A DNA stretch of 64,000 nucleotides from JBFYTX01 sp963739515. Lineage in GTDB: Bacteria; Chloroflexota; Dehalococcoidia; Dehalococcoidales; RBG-16-60-22. A program made the translations under genes and the position numbers. Location: the NCBI GenBank assembly GCA_963739515.1, contig CAVUAO010000002.1, forward strand, positions 573,096 to 637,095, read 5' to 3'. A model generated the notes under the pieces. It did no database searches. It worked only from the letters and a program-made list of their open reading frames with translations, and had not been told where the DNA came from. How positions within the stretch are numbered: the first letter of the stretch is position 1; each line of letters starts with the position of its first letter. This document shows, one piece after another, positions 1 through 10,300 of the stretch.

Positions 1-173
1 GCTACAGCCTGCCGGACTGCCTGGAGGTAAGCGCCTGGACGGAAAACGATATCATCATGGGGGTGCGCCACCGGCAGTACCCAGTGGAGGGCGTGCAGTT
101 CCACCCGGAATCGATATTAACTAAGGAAGGAAAAACGATACTGAAGAACTTTTTACACGGGAATGACAGATAA
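1..173 (+). CDS. trpG: Anthranilate synthase glutamine amidotransferase, C-terminal end (partial)
   Basis: Only the last 56 codons are in the window; the gene starts to the left. The visible part contains GVQFHPES, the class I glutamine amidotransferase motif that supplies the catalytic His and Glu, followed by the usual short tail ending at TAA 171-173. The enzyme domain releases ammonia from glutamine for anthranilate synthesis, the first committed step of tryptophan synthesis, in complex with TrpE. It lies 9 bp upstream of trpD and heads the visible part of the trp operon. A folate-type PabA is chemically similar, but the trp context decides. No start or N-terminus can be judged. Confidence 0.9.
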   Translation, partial: YSLPDCLEVSAWTENDIIMGVRHRQYPVEGVQFHPESILTKEGKTILKNFLHGNDR

Positions 174-182
174 GGAAAAACA

Positions 183-1223
183 ATGATTAAAGAAGCCATC
201 GCCACGCTGGTGGAGCGCAAGTCCCTCACCTACGAAGAAGCCTACTTCGTCATGGGGGAGATAATGGGCGGGGAGGCCACGCAGGCGCAGATAGCGTCCT
301 TTCTCACCGCCTTGCGACTGAAAGGCGAGACCGTCGACGAGATAGCCGGGATGGCCAGCGTCATGCGGGCTAAAGCCACCCCCGTAAAAATAGCGGGTCC
401 GGCTATCGACATCGTGGGGACGGGGGGAGACGGGGCCGGCACTTTCAATATCTCCACGGCGGCGGCGTTCGTGACGGCCGGGGCGGGGCTTAAGGTAGCC
501 AAACACGGCAACCGCGGCGCCTCCAGCCAGTGCGGCAGCGCCGACGTCCTCGAAGCGCTGGGGGTCAAGATAGACCTCGGTCCGGGGGAGGTCGCCGCAT
601 GCATCGAAAAAGTGGGCATCGGCTTCATGTTCGCCCCGGTTTACCACCCGGCCATGAAGTACGCCGCGCCGGTCCGCCGGGAAATGGGGATACGCACCGT
701 ATTTAATATATTGGGGCCGCTAACCAATCCGGCTCAGGTCGAATACCTGCTGCTCGGCGTGCCGAGCGAAGAGCTTGGCCATAAAATAGCCGCCGTCCTC
801 CATCGACTCGGTATCAAACACGCGCTGGTGGTACACGGCAAAGATGGCCTGGACGAAATATCGCTAAGCGGAAAATCGATAATCTGGGACGTTACCACCG
901 AGAAACTATCGCCTTCCTATGAAGTTTCCCCGAAGAGTTTCGGTTTCGATAAAGCGGAGATAAGCCAGATAAAGGGTGGCACCGCCAAGGAAAACGCCGA
1001 AGCGATGCATAATATTCTGGACGGGAAAAAGGGCGCCCTACGGGATATCACGGTAATTAACGCCGCCGCGGCGCTTATCGCGGGAAATGTCACCTCCGAC
1101 ATGAAAGAGGCGGCGCGCCTGGCCGGAGAAGCTATCGATAGCGGGAAAGCTAAAAAAATACTTTACGACCTGGTGGAAATGAGCTGGAGCCTGGCGCAAA
1201 ATGCCAAAGACAATACTGGATAA
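183..1223 (+). CDS. trpD: Anthranilate phosphoribosyltransferase
   Basis: 346 aa, normal family length. It transfers the phosphoribosyl group of PRPP to anthranilate. The PRPP-binding glycine-rich motif GTGGDGAGTFNIST is near residue 78, and KHGNRGASSQCGSAD with the anthranilate-site residues follows. The ATG at 183 comes 9 bp after the trpG stop, so the two are probably translated from one mRNA. The 3' end overlaps trpC by 23 bp. No fusion to TrpG is present, unlike in enterobacteria. Confidence 0.97.
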   Translation: MIKEAIATLVERKSLTYEEAYFVMGEIMGGEATQAQIASFLTALRLKGETVDEIAGMASVMRAKATPVKIAGPAIDIVGTGGDGAGTFNISTAAAFVTAGAGLKVAKHGNRGASSQCGSADVLEALGVKIDLGPGEVAACIEKVGIGFMFAPVYHPAMKYAAPVRREMGIRTVFNILGPLTNPAQVEYLLLGVPSEELGHKIAAVLHRLGIKHALVVHGKDGLDEISLSGKSIIWDVTTEKLSPSYEVSPKSFGFDKAEISQIKGGTAKENAEAMHNILDGKKGALRDITVINAAAALIAGNVTSDMKEAARLAGEAIDSGKAKKILYDLVEMSWSLAQNAKDNTG

Positions 1224-1980
1224 AATCCTCGCCACGAAGAAGCGGGAAGTCGAACGCCACAAGCAGGCCGTGCGCCTCTCCTGCCTGCTGGAGTGCATCG
1301 GCCGGCGGAAGGCGCCGCTGGTCTTTGCCGAGGCCCTAAAGGGCGAGGGAATAAAACTCATCGCCGAGGTAAAGAAAGCCTCTCCTTCCAAAGGTATTTT
1401 GCGGCCTTATTTCGACCCCATGGCGCTGGCTAAGACCTACGCCGAGAATGGCGCCGCGGCCATCTCCGTGCTGACCGACGCCGAATACTTCCAGGGGAGC
1501 CCCGAGCACCTGGCGGCGATAAGGCAGGTGGTAAGTTTACCCCTGCTGCGCAAAGACTTTATCTATGACGAATACCAGATTTACGAGTCCGCCGCTTACG
1601 GTGCCGACGCCCTGCTGCTAATCGCGGCCATACTGGAGGCCAAGCAGCTCGCGAAAATGATAAAGATGAGTCACAGCCTCGGGCTGGGATGCCTGGTGGA
1701 AGTACATAACGAGGAAGAGCTGAAGAAAGCACTGGACGGCAGGGCGGAAATCATCGGCATCAATAACCGAGACCTGAATACCTTCGAGGTAGACATCAGC
1801 ACCACGAAGCGCATCCTTCCCCTGATACCCGGAGGCAAAATAACGGTCAGCGAAAGCGGCATCAACAAGCGCGAGGATATCCGGAAGCTCAGAGACTGGG
1901 GCGTTAATGCCGTATTGATTGGCGAAGCGCTGGTCACTGCCCGGAATGTCGCGACCAAAATGAAGGAACTGATGTCATGA
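1201..1980 (+). CDS. trpC: Indole-3-glycerol phosphate synthase
   Basis: 259 aa, a single-domain TIM barrel not fused to TrpF. It closes the indole ring from CdRP. The signature LIAEVKKASPSKG lies near residue 52, and the later barrel motifs LRKDFIYDEYQIYE, IGINNRDLNTF and VSESGI are all present. The ATG at 1201 lies inside the end of trpD, giving a 23-bp overlap. The stop overlaps the trpF start in a TGATG/ATGA arrangement, which fits translational coupling along the operon. Confidence 0.97.
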   Translation: MPKTILDKILATKKREVERHKQAVRLSCLLECIGRRKAPLVFAEALKGEGIKLIAEVKKASPSKGILRPYFDPMALAKTYAENGAAAISVLTDAEYFQGSPEHLAAIRQVVSLPLLRKDFIYDEYQIYESAAYGADALLLIAAILEAKQLAKMIKMSHSLGLGCLVEVHNEEELKKALDGRAEIIGINNRDLNTFEVDISTTKRILPLIPGGKITVSESGINKREDIRKLRDWGVNAVLIGEALVTARNVATKMKELMS

Positions 1981-2633
1981 CGGTAATAAAAATCTGCGGC
2001 ATCAAGACCGAAGAGCAGGCCGTTGGGGCGGCCAAAGCCGGGGCCGACTTTATCGGGCTGGTATTTGCTCCAAGCCTCCGGCAGGTCACGCCGGATATTG
2101 CCTCAAAAATAATAAAAACATTAAAAAAGCGTAAGTCGAAGACGCAGGCGGTCGGCGTTTTCGTCAATATTCACGCCAGCACAATAAACCGGACAGCCGA
2201 GATATGCGGGCTCGACCGGGTACAGCTCAGCGGCGACGAGCCGTGGGAATACTGCCGGGAAATCGAAAAGCCGATGATTAAAGTCATTCGGGTCGGCCGT
2301 ATTAACCCGCCGGAAGAAGTCATGAAGGACATCAGATACGGCATGAAGCTATTAAAGGGGCAGGAAATAATCATCCTGCTCGATACCGACGCACCCGAAA
2401 AATACGGCGGCACGGGGCGGGCTTTCGACTGGAGACTGGCACAACCGATAGCCCGGGAGTTCCCGGTCATCATCGCCGGGGGGATGACGCCAGCCAACGT
2501 GGCCCAGGCGATAAAGATAATCTCTCCGTGGGGGGTCGATGTATCCACCGGGGTCGAGACCGGGGGAGTTAAAGACATGGATAAAATCAAAAAATTCATC
2601 GCAATAGTGAAGCAGACCGATGCCCATGCCTGA
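1977..2633 (+). CDS. trpF: Phosphoribosylanthranilate isomerase
   Basis: 218 aa TIM-barrel isomerase converting PRA to CdRP. It starts with the typical VIKICGIKT strand carrying the catalytic Cys. LDTDAPEKYGGTGRAFDW and IIAGGMTPANV form the phosphate-binding loops, followed by the VDVSTGVET motif. It overlaps trpC by 4 bp and trpB by 14 bp. Operon order C-F-B-A with separate C and F is common in Gram-positive bacteria and Chloroflexota. Confidence 0.96.
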   Translation: MTVIKICGIKTEEQAVGAAKAGADFIGLVFAPSLRQVTPDIASKIIKTLKKRKSKTQAVGVFVNIHASTINRTAEICGLDRVQLSGDEPWEYCREIEKPMIKVIRVGRINPPEEVMKDIRYGMKLLKGQEIIILLDTDAPEKYGGTGRAFDWRLAQPIAREFPVIIAGGMTPANVAQAIKIISPWGVDVSTGVETGGVKDMDKIKKFIAIVKQTDAHA

Positions 2634-3810
2634 TGCACGCGGCTATTACGGGCAGTACGGCGGCAAGTTCGTGCCGGAAACGCTCATGCCAGCGCTCGAT
2701 GAACTGGAAAAAGCTTACGCCGAGGCGATGGCCGATACCAAATTCCAGGCGGAGTTCGCCAAGCTGTGCCGGGACTATATCGGACGGCCGACCCCGCTCT
2801 ATTACGCCGCGAGACTTTCCGAAAAGTCGCGCGGCGCCGTTATCCTACTCAAGCGTGAGGACCTCGCCCATACCGGCGCACACAAGATAAATAACGCCCT
2901 CGGCCAGGGGCTATTAGCCAGACGCATGGGCAAGACGCGCATAATCGCCGAGACGGGGGCGGGCCAGCATGGCGTCGCCGTAGCGGCAGTATGCGCGATG
3001 CTCGGACTCGAATGCATCGTTTACATGGGGTCGGAAGACATACAACGCCAGGCCCCCAACGTCAACCGCATGAAGCTGATGGGCGCGGAAGTCCGCCCGG
3101 TAACCTCGGGGAGTCGGACGCTGAAAGACGCCATCAACGAAGCCATCCGTGACTGGGTCAGCAACGTACATAATACCCATTACCTGCTGGGCTCGGTGGT
3201 GGGGCCCCACCCCTATCCCATGATCGTGCGAGACTTCCAGGCGATAATCGGCCGCGAAACCCGGGAACAGGTTTTAGCCGCCTACCAACGACTCCCCGAT
3301 TACCTGGTGGCCTGTGTGGGCGGGGGCAGCAACAGCCTCGGGCTTTTCCATCCTTTTTACGACGATAAAGACGTGAAATTCATCGGAGTGGAGGCGGGGG
3401 GAAAAGGGCTGAACACCCTGGAACATTCCGCCACGCTCGCCAAGGGCAAGCTTGGCGTGCTGCACGGGACAAAGTCGTATATCCTCGAGAACGAGCACGG
3501 CCAGATAAAAGAGACGCACAGCATCGCGCCGGGGCTGGACTACCCGGGGGTGGGGCCGGAACACGCCTTTTATAAAGACAGCGGACGTGCACTCTATGCG
3601 GCCGTGACCGACCAGCAGGCGCTGGAAGGATTCCGGCTCCTCAGCGAGACGGAGGGCATCATCCCGGCGCTGGAACCTTCCCACGCCATCTATTACGCGT
3701 CAAGAATGGCGGAATACCTGCCTAAAAACAATTTGATTGTCGTTAACCTATCCGGGCGGGGGGACAAGGACCTGGAAATCGTCACGAAAGCCCCGGGCAT
3801 GGATAAATGA
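2620..3810 (+). CDS. trpB: Tryptophan synthase beta chain (TrpB1 type)
   Basis: 396 aa PLP enzyme that joins indole and serine. The PLP lysine is in HTGAHKINN. ETGAGQHGVAVA and GCVGGGSNS-like loops (here CVGGGSNSLG) bind the cofactor phosphate. YYGQYGGKFVPETL is the standard N-terminus. The start at 2620 overlaps trpF; a second ATG two codons later (2626) is also possible. The adjacent trpA suggests an ordinary alpha2beta2 complex with indole channelling. A second, divergent beta chain follows the operon. Confidence 0.97.
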   Translation: MPMPDARGYYGQYGGKFVPETLMPALDELEKAYAEAMADTKFQAEFAKLCRDYIGRPTPLYYAARLSEKSRGAVILLKREDLAHTGAHKINNALGQGLLARRMGKTRIIAETGAGQHGVAVAAVCAMLGLECIVYMGSEDIQRQAPNVNRMKLMGAEVRPVTSGSRTLKDAINEAIRDWVSNVHNTHYLLGSVVGPHPYPMIVRDFQAIIGRETREQVLAAYQRLPDYLVACVGGGSNSLGLFHPFYDDKDVKFIGVEAGGKGLNTLEHSATLAKGKLGVLHGTKSYILENEHGQIKETHSIAPGLDYPGVGPEHAFYKDSGRALYAAVTDQQALEGFRLLSETEGIIPALEPSHAIYYASRMAEYLPKNNLIVVNLSGRGDKDLEIVTKAPGMDK

Positions 3811-4586
3811 GTAAAATAATATCCGCATTCAAAGAGGGCCACAAAGCGCTGATAGCCTATATCACCGTGGGCTATCCCGATATTAAAGCTACGGTGGAGA
3901 TAGGCCAGGCGCTGGCAGAGAGCGGGGCCGACATCATCGAGCTGGGCATACCTTTTTCCGACCCCCTGGCGGACGGAGCCACCATCCAGAAAGCCAGCTA
4001 CCAGGCGTTACAGCAGGGCACCACTCCGGAGATATGCATCGATACTGCCGCCGCGATCAGGCGTAAGATAAAAACACCCCTAGTCTTCATGACGTATTAC
4101 AATCCGGTGCTCAACTATGGCCCGGCACTATTCTGCCTGAGCTGTAAAAGAGCCGGTGTCAACGGCTTAATCGTCCCCGATTTACCGCCGGAAGAGGGAA
4201 GCGAACTGGAGGAAATGACCAAAAAGCACGACATCGATATGATATACATGCTGGCGCCCACCAGCACCGATGCCAGAATCGTCGAGGCGGGGAAAAGGTC
4301 GCGGGGATTTATCTACCTGGTCTCCCTGACCGGCGTCACCGGAGCCAGGGACGTGATATCACCAGAGCTGGAGAGCTTCGTGAAAAAAGTAAGGCAGAAG
4401 GCGCAGGTGCAGCCCTTGTGCGTAGGCTTCGGCATTTCCACCACGGAACAGGCGAGGCGTATTGCAACCATCGCCGACGGGGTCATCGTGGGCAGCCGAC
4501 TCATCCAACTGGTCGAAGAAGATGCTTCCTTAAAGTCGCTTAAAGATTTCGTCGCCGGGATGCGGCGGGTACTCGATTCACGCTAA
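3807..4586 (+). CDS. trpA: Tryptophan synthase alpha chain
   Basis: 259 aa TIM barrel that cleaves indole-3-glycerol phosphate to indole. The catalytic Glu is in IIELGIPFSDPLADG, the catalytic Asp in GLIVPDLPPEE, and the phosphate site in GFGISTTEQA and VIVGSRLI. It overlaps trpB by 4 bp (ATGA). It is the last gene of the tightly packed block; an 86-bp gap separates it from trpB2. Confidence 0.97.
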   Translation: MSKIISAFKEGHKALIAYITVGYPDIKATVEIGQALAESGADIIELGIPFSDPLADGATIQKASYQALQQGTTPEICIDTAAAIRRKIKTPLVFMTYYNPVLNYGPALFCLSCKRAGVNGLIVPDLPPEEGSELEEMTKKHDIDMIYMLAPTSTDARIVEAGKRSRGFIYLVSLTGVTGARDVISPELESFVKKVRQKAQVQPLCVGFGISTTEQARRIATIADGVIVGSRLIQLVEEDASLKSLKDFVAGMRRVLDSR

Positions 4587-4672
4587 AACAAGAAGGAGGT
4601 GAAATAAAAGGGAAAATCCATCATAATTTAGATAAGATATTTGGCTTAATTAAATCAACAAAGGAGGTAATC

Positions 4673-6040
4673 ATGGACAAGACAAAATACATTCTCGATG
4701 AAAAGGACATACCAACCAGATGGTATAACGTCCAGGCGGACCTACCGGTACCGCTGCCGCCCATCCTGCACCCGGGGACTAAAGAGCCGACCCGGCTGCC
4801 GCCGCCCCTGTTCTGCGAAGCGATTAACGAACAGGAGTTCAGCAAGGAACGGTATATCGAAATACCGGACGAAGTGCGGGAGATCTACCACGTCTGGAGG
4901 CCGACCGTGCTTTTCCGCGCTTACCGCCTCGAAAAGTACCTGGGCACGCCGGCCAAAATTTTCTACAAATACGAGGGAAGCAGTCCGCCGGGCAGTCATA
5001 AGCCCAATACGGCGGTCGCCCAGGCTTACTACAATAAAAAAGAAGGCGTCAAGCGTATCACCACCGAGACCGGGGCGGGACAGTGGGGAAGCTCGCTGGC
5101 TTTCGCCTGTAAACTCTTCGACATCGAATGCAAGGTCTACATGGTCAGGGTAAGCTACAACCAGAAACCTTACCGGCGCATCATGATGGAGACTTGGGGC
5201 GCCAAATGCGTCCCCAGCCCCAGCACGGACACCAAGGTCGGCCGAGATATGCTCGCCCAGGACCCCGACTGTCCCGGCAGCCTCGGCCTGGCCATCAGCG
5301 AAGCGTGCGAAGACGCGTTCAGCCGCGACGACACCAAATACTCGCTCGGCAGCGTGCTCAACCACGTGCTCATGCACCAGACGGTCATCGGGCAGGAAGC
5401 CATGAAGCAGATGGAAATGGCCGGCTTTTACCCCGATATCCTCGTGGGGTGCGTGGGCGGCGGCTCCAACTTCGCCGGCATGTTCCTGCCTTTCGTCAAA
5501 GATAAACTGGCAGGGAAGAGGAAAAACCTGCGCATTGTCTGCGCCGAGCCGACCAGCTGCCCGTCACTCACCAAGGGACCCTACGCCTTCGACCTCGGCG
5601 ACGCGGTCGGGATGGCGCCTATCGCCAAGATGTACACGCTCGGGCACACCTTCATGCCGCCGCCCGTCCACGCCGGCGGCCTGCGCTACCACGGCATGGC
5701 GCCCATCGTCAGCCACCTGCACAAGCTCGGGTTCATCGAAGCTAAAGCCGTGCCGCAGGTAGCCACCTTCGAAGCCGGCGTCACTTTCGCCCGCACCGAA
5801 GGGTTCATCAGCGCGCCCGAGACCAACCACGCCATCAGGGTAGTCATCGATGAAGCGCTCAAGTGCAAAGAGTCCGGCCAGTCTAAAGTTATCCTGTTCA
5901 ACCACAGCGGACACGGACACTTCGACATGGCGGCTTACGAATCTTATCTTTCTGGCAAGCTGCAGGACTATGACTACCCCGAAGCCCTGGTCAAAGAAGC
6001 TTTGAAGTCATTACCGGAGATACCTGCCAAATACCTGTAA
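4673..6040 (+). CDS. trpB2: TrpB2-type tryptophan synthase beta chain-like PLP enzyme
   Basis: 455 aa, longer than the 396-aa beta chain upstream and clearly divergent from it. The PLP lysine is in PPGSHKPNTA; ETGAGQWGSSLAFA and GCVGGGSNFAGMF are the cofactor loops. The extra N-terminal segment with the DIPTRWYN start is typical of the TrpB2 family. Members of this family are reported to work without a tight TrpA partner and may salvage indole or act as serine deaminases. The ATG at 4673 has a strong AAAGGAGGT site. It is probably read with the trp operon but has its own spacer. Which reaction it performs here cannot be told from sequence. Confidence 0.9.
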   Translation: MDKTKYILDEKDIPTRWYNVQADLPVPLPPILHPGTKEPTRLPPPLFCEAINEQEFSKERYIEIPDEVREIYHVWRPTVLFRAYRLEKYLGTPAKIFYKYEGSSPPGSHKPNTAVAQAYYNKKEGVKRITTETGAGQWGSSLAFACKLFDIECKVYMVRVSYNQKPYRRIMMETWGAKCVPSPSTDTKVGRDMLAQDPDCPGSLGLAISEACEDAFSRDDTKYSLGSVLNHVLMHQTVIGQEAMKQMEMAGFYPDILVGCVGGGSNFAGMFLPFVKDKLAGKRKNLRIVCAEPTSCPSLTKGPYAFDLGDAVGMAPIAKMYTLGHTFMPPPVHAGGLRYHGMAPIVSHLHKLGFIEAKAVPQVATFEAGVTFARTEGFISAPETNHAIRVVIDEALKCKESGQSKVILFNHSGHGHFDMAAYESYLSGKLQDYDYPEALVKEALKSLPEIPAKYL

Positions 6041-6071
6041 AGCTAAGATATTCAAAATACCTCGAAGCTAT

Positions 6072-6114
6072 CAGCCCCCTTTCCCGGAAATGGTGAGGGG
6101 GCTGAAGGGTTTTA
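6072..6114 (+). terminator. Rho-independent terminator after trpB2
   Basis: Perfect 9-bp arms CAGCCCCCT and AGGGGGCTG around a 15-nt loop, followed by AAGGGTTTT. It is placed 31 bp after the trpB2 stop, at the end of the trp transcription unit. The T run is short, so termination may be partial. Confidence 0.7.
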
Positions 6115-6183
6115 ATAATAGCTTAACAATTTCCCCCTATGCTAGAATATTAAGAGGGGAGTATTTTAAGCAGGTAGAGGGAT

Positions 6184-7329
6184 ATGAAAAAATTAAATAT
6201 CAAAGCGTTAATTATGACACTGGTGCTCATCGTGGGGCTGGCCACGATACCGGTCACCGGCTGTTTCACGATAACCGGATTAGATAAAACGCCAGCGGCG
6301 ACGCCGACATCAATGGCCACCGCGCCGGTAACCATACCGATTAACCCGACCTGGACACCCCCGGCATCCGGCAATATCGGCAAAGAGCTGCCCAACCTCG
6401 CCGACGTCGTGGCGCACGTGAAACCGGCGGTGGTAGCCATTAATACCGAGGTAGTCTCCTACGATATCTTCAATCGACCGTATACCCAGGAAGGGGCGGG
6501 CTCTGGCTGGATTGTCGACCCCTCCGGCTTCGTGGTAACGAATAACCACGTCGTCGAAGGGGCCAAGACCATCACCGTGACTACCGATGACGGCACTTCT
6601 TACACGGCCGACATTAAAGCTGTAGCCACCGACCCCCTCAACGACCTGGCGGTAATTAAAATCAACGCCCATAACCTGCCCTACCTGAGCACCGGCGATA
6701 ACTCCAAGACGCGGGTAGGCGATTGGGTTATCGCCATCGGCAACGCCCTGGGACAGGGCATCAGAGCCACCGAGGGAATCATCAGCCGGCAGGGCGTCTC
6801 GCTGGAAGTACAGCAGGGGGAAACGCTTTATGACCTCATCGAGACCAGCGCGGCCATCAACCCCGGCAACAGCGGCGGCCCGCTGGTGAACCTGGCCGGC
6901 GAAGTCATCGGCATCACCAGCGCTAAAGTTGCCGATATCGGCGTCGAAGGCATGGGTTATGCTATCAGCATTGACACCGCCCTCCCGATAATACAGGAAC
7001 TGGTCAACACGGGCTACATCACGCGGCCTTATCTGGGTGTAGCCCTGTATACGGTTGATAAAATGGCCGTGCAACAGTTCAATTTAGGCGTGGATAAAGG
7101 CGTACTCATTACCGAGGTGGTCAGCGGCAGCCCGGCGGATAAAGCGGGGCTGCAGCAATGGGACGTCATTACCGGCATCGGCGGTCAAAATGTCGCCAGT
7201 GTCGAAGAACTGACCAAGATACTCCACGCCTCCTCCATCGGGCATCCGCTGGAAATCAAATACTGGCGCGGCAACCAGCAATTAACAACGACGGCGGTGC
7301 CCATCGAAACCCCGCGCACTCAAGCCTAG
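6184..7329 (+). CDS. HtrA/DegP-like serine protease, lipoprotein with one PDZ domain
   Basis: 381 aa. A membrane segment (residues 8-24) ends in the lipobox VTGC with Cys27, so the mature protein is probably lipid-anchored outside the membrane. A Thr/Pro-rich linker (about 31-62) leads to a trypsin-like domain with the triad His122 (TNNHVVEG), Asp154 (DPLNDLAVIK) and Ser230 (NPGNSGGPL). One PDZ domain occupies about 285-372. The family degrades or refolds damaged envelope proteins. It is monocistronic; its stop overlaps the convergent ileS stop by 4 bp, both using the palindrome CTAG. Confidence 0.93.
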   Translation: MKKLNIKALIMTLVLIVGLATIPVTGCFTITGLDKTPAATPTSMATAPVTIPINPTWTPPASGNIGKELPNLADVVAHVKPAVVAINTEVVSYDIFNRPYTQEGAGSGWIVDPSGFVVTNNHVVEGAKTITVTTDDGTSYTADIKAVATDPLNDLAVIKINAHNLPYLSTGDNSKTRVGDWVIAIGNALGQGIRATEGIISRQGVSLEVQQGETLYDLIETSAAINPGNSGGPLVNLAGEVIGITSAKVADIGVEGMGYAISIDTALPIIQELVNTGYITRPYLGVALYTVDKMAVQQFNLGVDKGVLITEVVSGSPADKAGLQQWDVITGIGGQNVASVEELTKILHASSIGHPLEIKYWRGNQQLTTTAVPIETPRTQA

Positions 7330-10300
7330 CTGACTTTCTTCACCCCCAGCAACAACGCGTAGCCGCTGACCTTGAAGTTTTCCTTGAGGTCGACATCATC
7401 CGGTACATTGCCTTCAATCGAGCGCGCCAGCGTCTCCTGCATGACGTAGTCGGCGAAAGATGACAGCGACTGCATGATAAAGGCGTCCGCCTCGTAATAC
7501 AGGGTAATATGGTCGGCGATATCATAGCCGGCGGTGCGGCGCATGGTCTGCACGCGGTGCACAATCTCCCGCGCCATCCCCTCCGCCTCAAGCTCAGCGG
7601 TGATATAACAGGAAACCGCCACGCCGGCGACGGCATCGCTGACGACGGCAACACCTTTATCCTCTTTGCCGGCCACCTGCTCCAGCGTACCTAGCTGCAT
7701 TTCCTTGATGTTAAGCTCATCCAGGATTAAGGGCATCATCCTTTCCAGGGCATGGTTCTCCGACTCCGATTTTACGCCGACAAAGATTTCCGCCAGGGGC
7801 TGGCGTACCTTGATACAGGCCTTGCTGCGCGCCGCCCGACCCAGACTGCAAACCCGCATCGCCAGGCGGTTATCTTCGGCAAGCTGCTTATCTATCCTGG
7901 CCGCATCGGCCACCGGGAAATCCTCCAGGTGAACGCTTTCCGGATAAGCCGGGAAAGGCGACCGCACCAGATTCTGGTAAAGCTCCTCGGCGATGAAGGG
8001 GGTAAAGGGGGCGATAATCTTCGCCAAGGTTACCAGGCAGTGATAAAGGGTGTTATAAGCCGAAAGCTTGTCGGCGTCATTTTCGCTCTTCCAGAAACGG
8101 CGGCGACTGCGGCGGACGTACCAGTTCGAAAGCCCATCGACGAAGCCTTCTATTTTACGTCCGGCATCGGTGGGGCTATACCGGGATAAGTCGGCATCGA
8201 CATCCAGGACAAGCTGGTTAAGCTCGGAGAGTATCCACCGGTCCAGCTCGGCTTCAGGCGGGGGAAAAGCCCCGGCGGACGGCTGGTAAATATCGATGTT
8301 GGCGTACATAACGAAAAAGGAATAGACGTTCCAGAGGGTTGCGAGGAAGCTGCGCGAAACCTCGTCCACCTGTTTAGCATCGAACTGGCGGGGATTGCCC
8401 GGGGCGGAGGCGGTATACAGGTACCAGCGCAGGGCATCAGCGCCGTATTTTTTCACGACTTCCCAGGGATAGACCACGTTCCCCTTGCGCTTGCTCATCT
8501 TTTCGCCTTTAGCATCCAGGATATGACCGAGACAGATAACATTCTTAAAGCAGGGGCGGTCGAAAAGGAGGGTGGAAATAGCATGCAGGCTGTAAAACCA
8601 GCCGCGGGTCTGGTCGACGGCCTCACAGATGAAGTCCGCCGGGAAGCGGCCATCTTCCAGCATGGCCTGATTATCAAACGGGTAATGGTTCTGGGCAAAA
8701 GGCATCGCGCCAGAATCAAACCAGCAGTCCATGACTTCCGGGACGCGTTTCATTTTGCCGCCGCATTTGGAACACTTGAACGTAACGCCGTCCACGTAGG
8801 GGCGGTGGAGGTCCATTGACTCCTGCCAGCCGGTCAAGCCCGACTTTCCCTTTAGTTCGTCCATGCCGCCGACACACTCGAAAGCGCCGCATTTTTCACA
8901 GCGCCAGACCGGCACCGGCGTGCCCCAGTAGCGCTCCCGCGAAAAAGCCCAATCGACGTTGTTCTGGAGCCAGTCCCCGAAGCGGCCGTACTTGATGTGC
9001 TCCGGGTACCAGTTAATCTCCGCGTTGCCGGAGATGAGGCGGTCCTTAACAGCAGTGGTCTTGATGTACCAGGTGGTCTTAGCGTAATAGAGCAGCGGGG
9101 TCTCACAGCGCCAGCAGAAGGGATAAGTATGCCGGACGGTCCCGCGGCGCAGCAACAGGCCCCGTGATTCCAGGTCGTCAAGGATAAGGGGGTCGGCGTC
9201 TTTAACGAACTTGCCGGAGAACGGATAGCTCCCGGTCATGTTGCCCTGGAGGTCGACCGGCTGGACGAAATCAAGACCGTCTCCCAAGCCAGCCTGGAAG
9301 TCCACCTCGCCGAAAGCCGGGGCGATATGCACGATACCGGTGCCTTCATCCATAGTCACGAAGTCGCCGGCGATGACGCGATAGGTCAACGTCTTCACGG
9401 TCTTTTGCGTCGATAACGCGCCGCCCTTCTGGAACCGCAGCCTATCCACGGAAAAATCGTGGGGATTAAAGAGGGGCTGATATTTTAGGTCGACCAAATC
9501 GCTGCCTTTTATATTAGAGACAGCCTGATACCCTTCTATTTTTAGTGTTTCCGCGAGACACGCCGCCAGAACGACATATTCGTTTTCGCCACCGAGGACA
9601 ACGTACTCGGCTTCGAGGGAAACCGCTAAAGCCGTATTGCCCGGCAGCGTCCAGGGGGTGGTGGTCCAGGCAAGCAGGTATACGGGTTTATCTTCCGGTA
9701 AAGCGACCGGGAACTTACCGGAGACTTTAAACTTTATGTAAACCGAAGGGTCTTCCGTGTCTTCCTTATAGCCCTGGGCAACTTCATGGGAACTCAGCGA
9801 GGTGCCACAGCGGGGACAGTGCGGGGTAACGCGGTAGCCCTGATAAACCAGGCCCTTGTCCCACATCTGTTTAATCGCCCACCAGCAGGACTCGATGTAC
9901 TCTTTGCTTAAAGTGATATAGTCATGGTCAAAGTCCACCCAATAGCCCACCCGCTGGAGAATATCCTCGAACTCACGGAGGTATTTGTACACGCTCTCAC
10001 GACACATCTCGTTAAAGCGGTCGATGCCGTACTCCTCTATCTGGGGCTTGGAGGAGATACCGAGCTGTTTTTCAATCTCCAGCTCCACCGGCAGTCCGTG
10101 GGTATCCCAGCCGGCGATGCGGGGGGCATAAAAGCCCTTCATGACTTTATAGCGCGGGATGACGTCCTTGAAAACGGACATAAAGACGTGATGGAGGGCG
10201 GGACTGCCGTTGACGGTGGGCGGGCCATCGTAAAGCATAAAGCCGGGGCCGCCCCGGCGCGCGGCCACGCTACGCCGGAAAATATCGCCTTTTTGCCACA

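Noticed and set aside
6310..7074. 254-aa minus-strand ORF inside the HtrA-like gene
   Set aside because: Antisense shadow of a well-supported protease gene.
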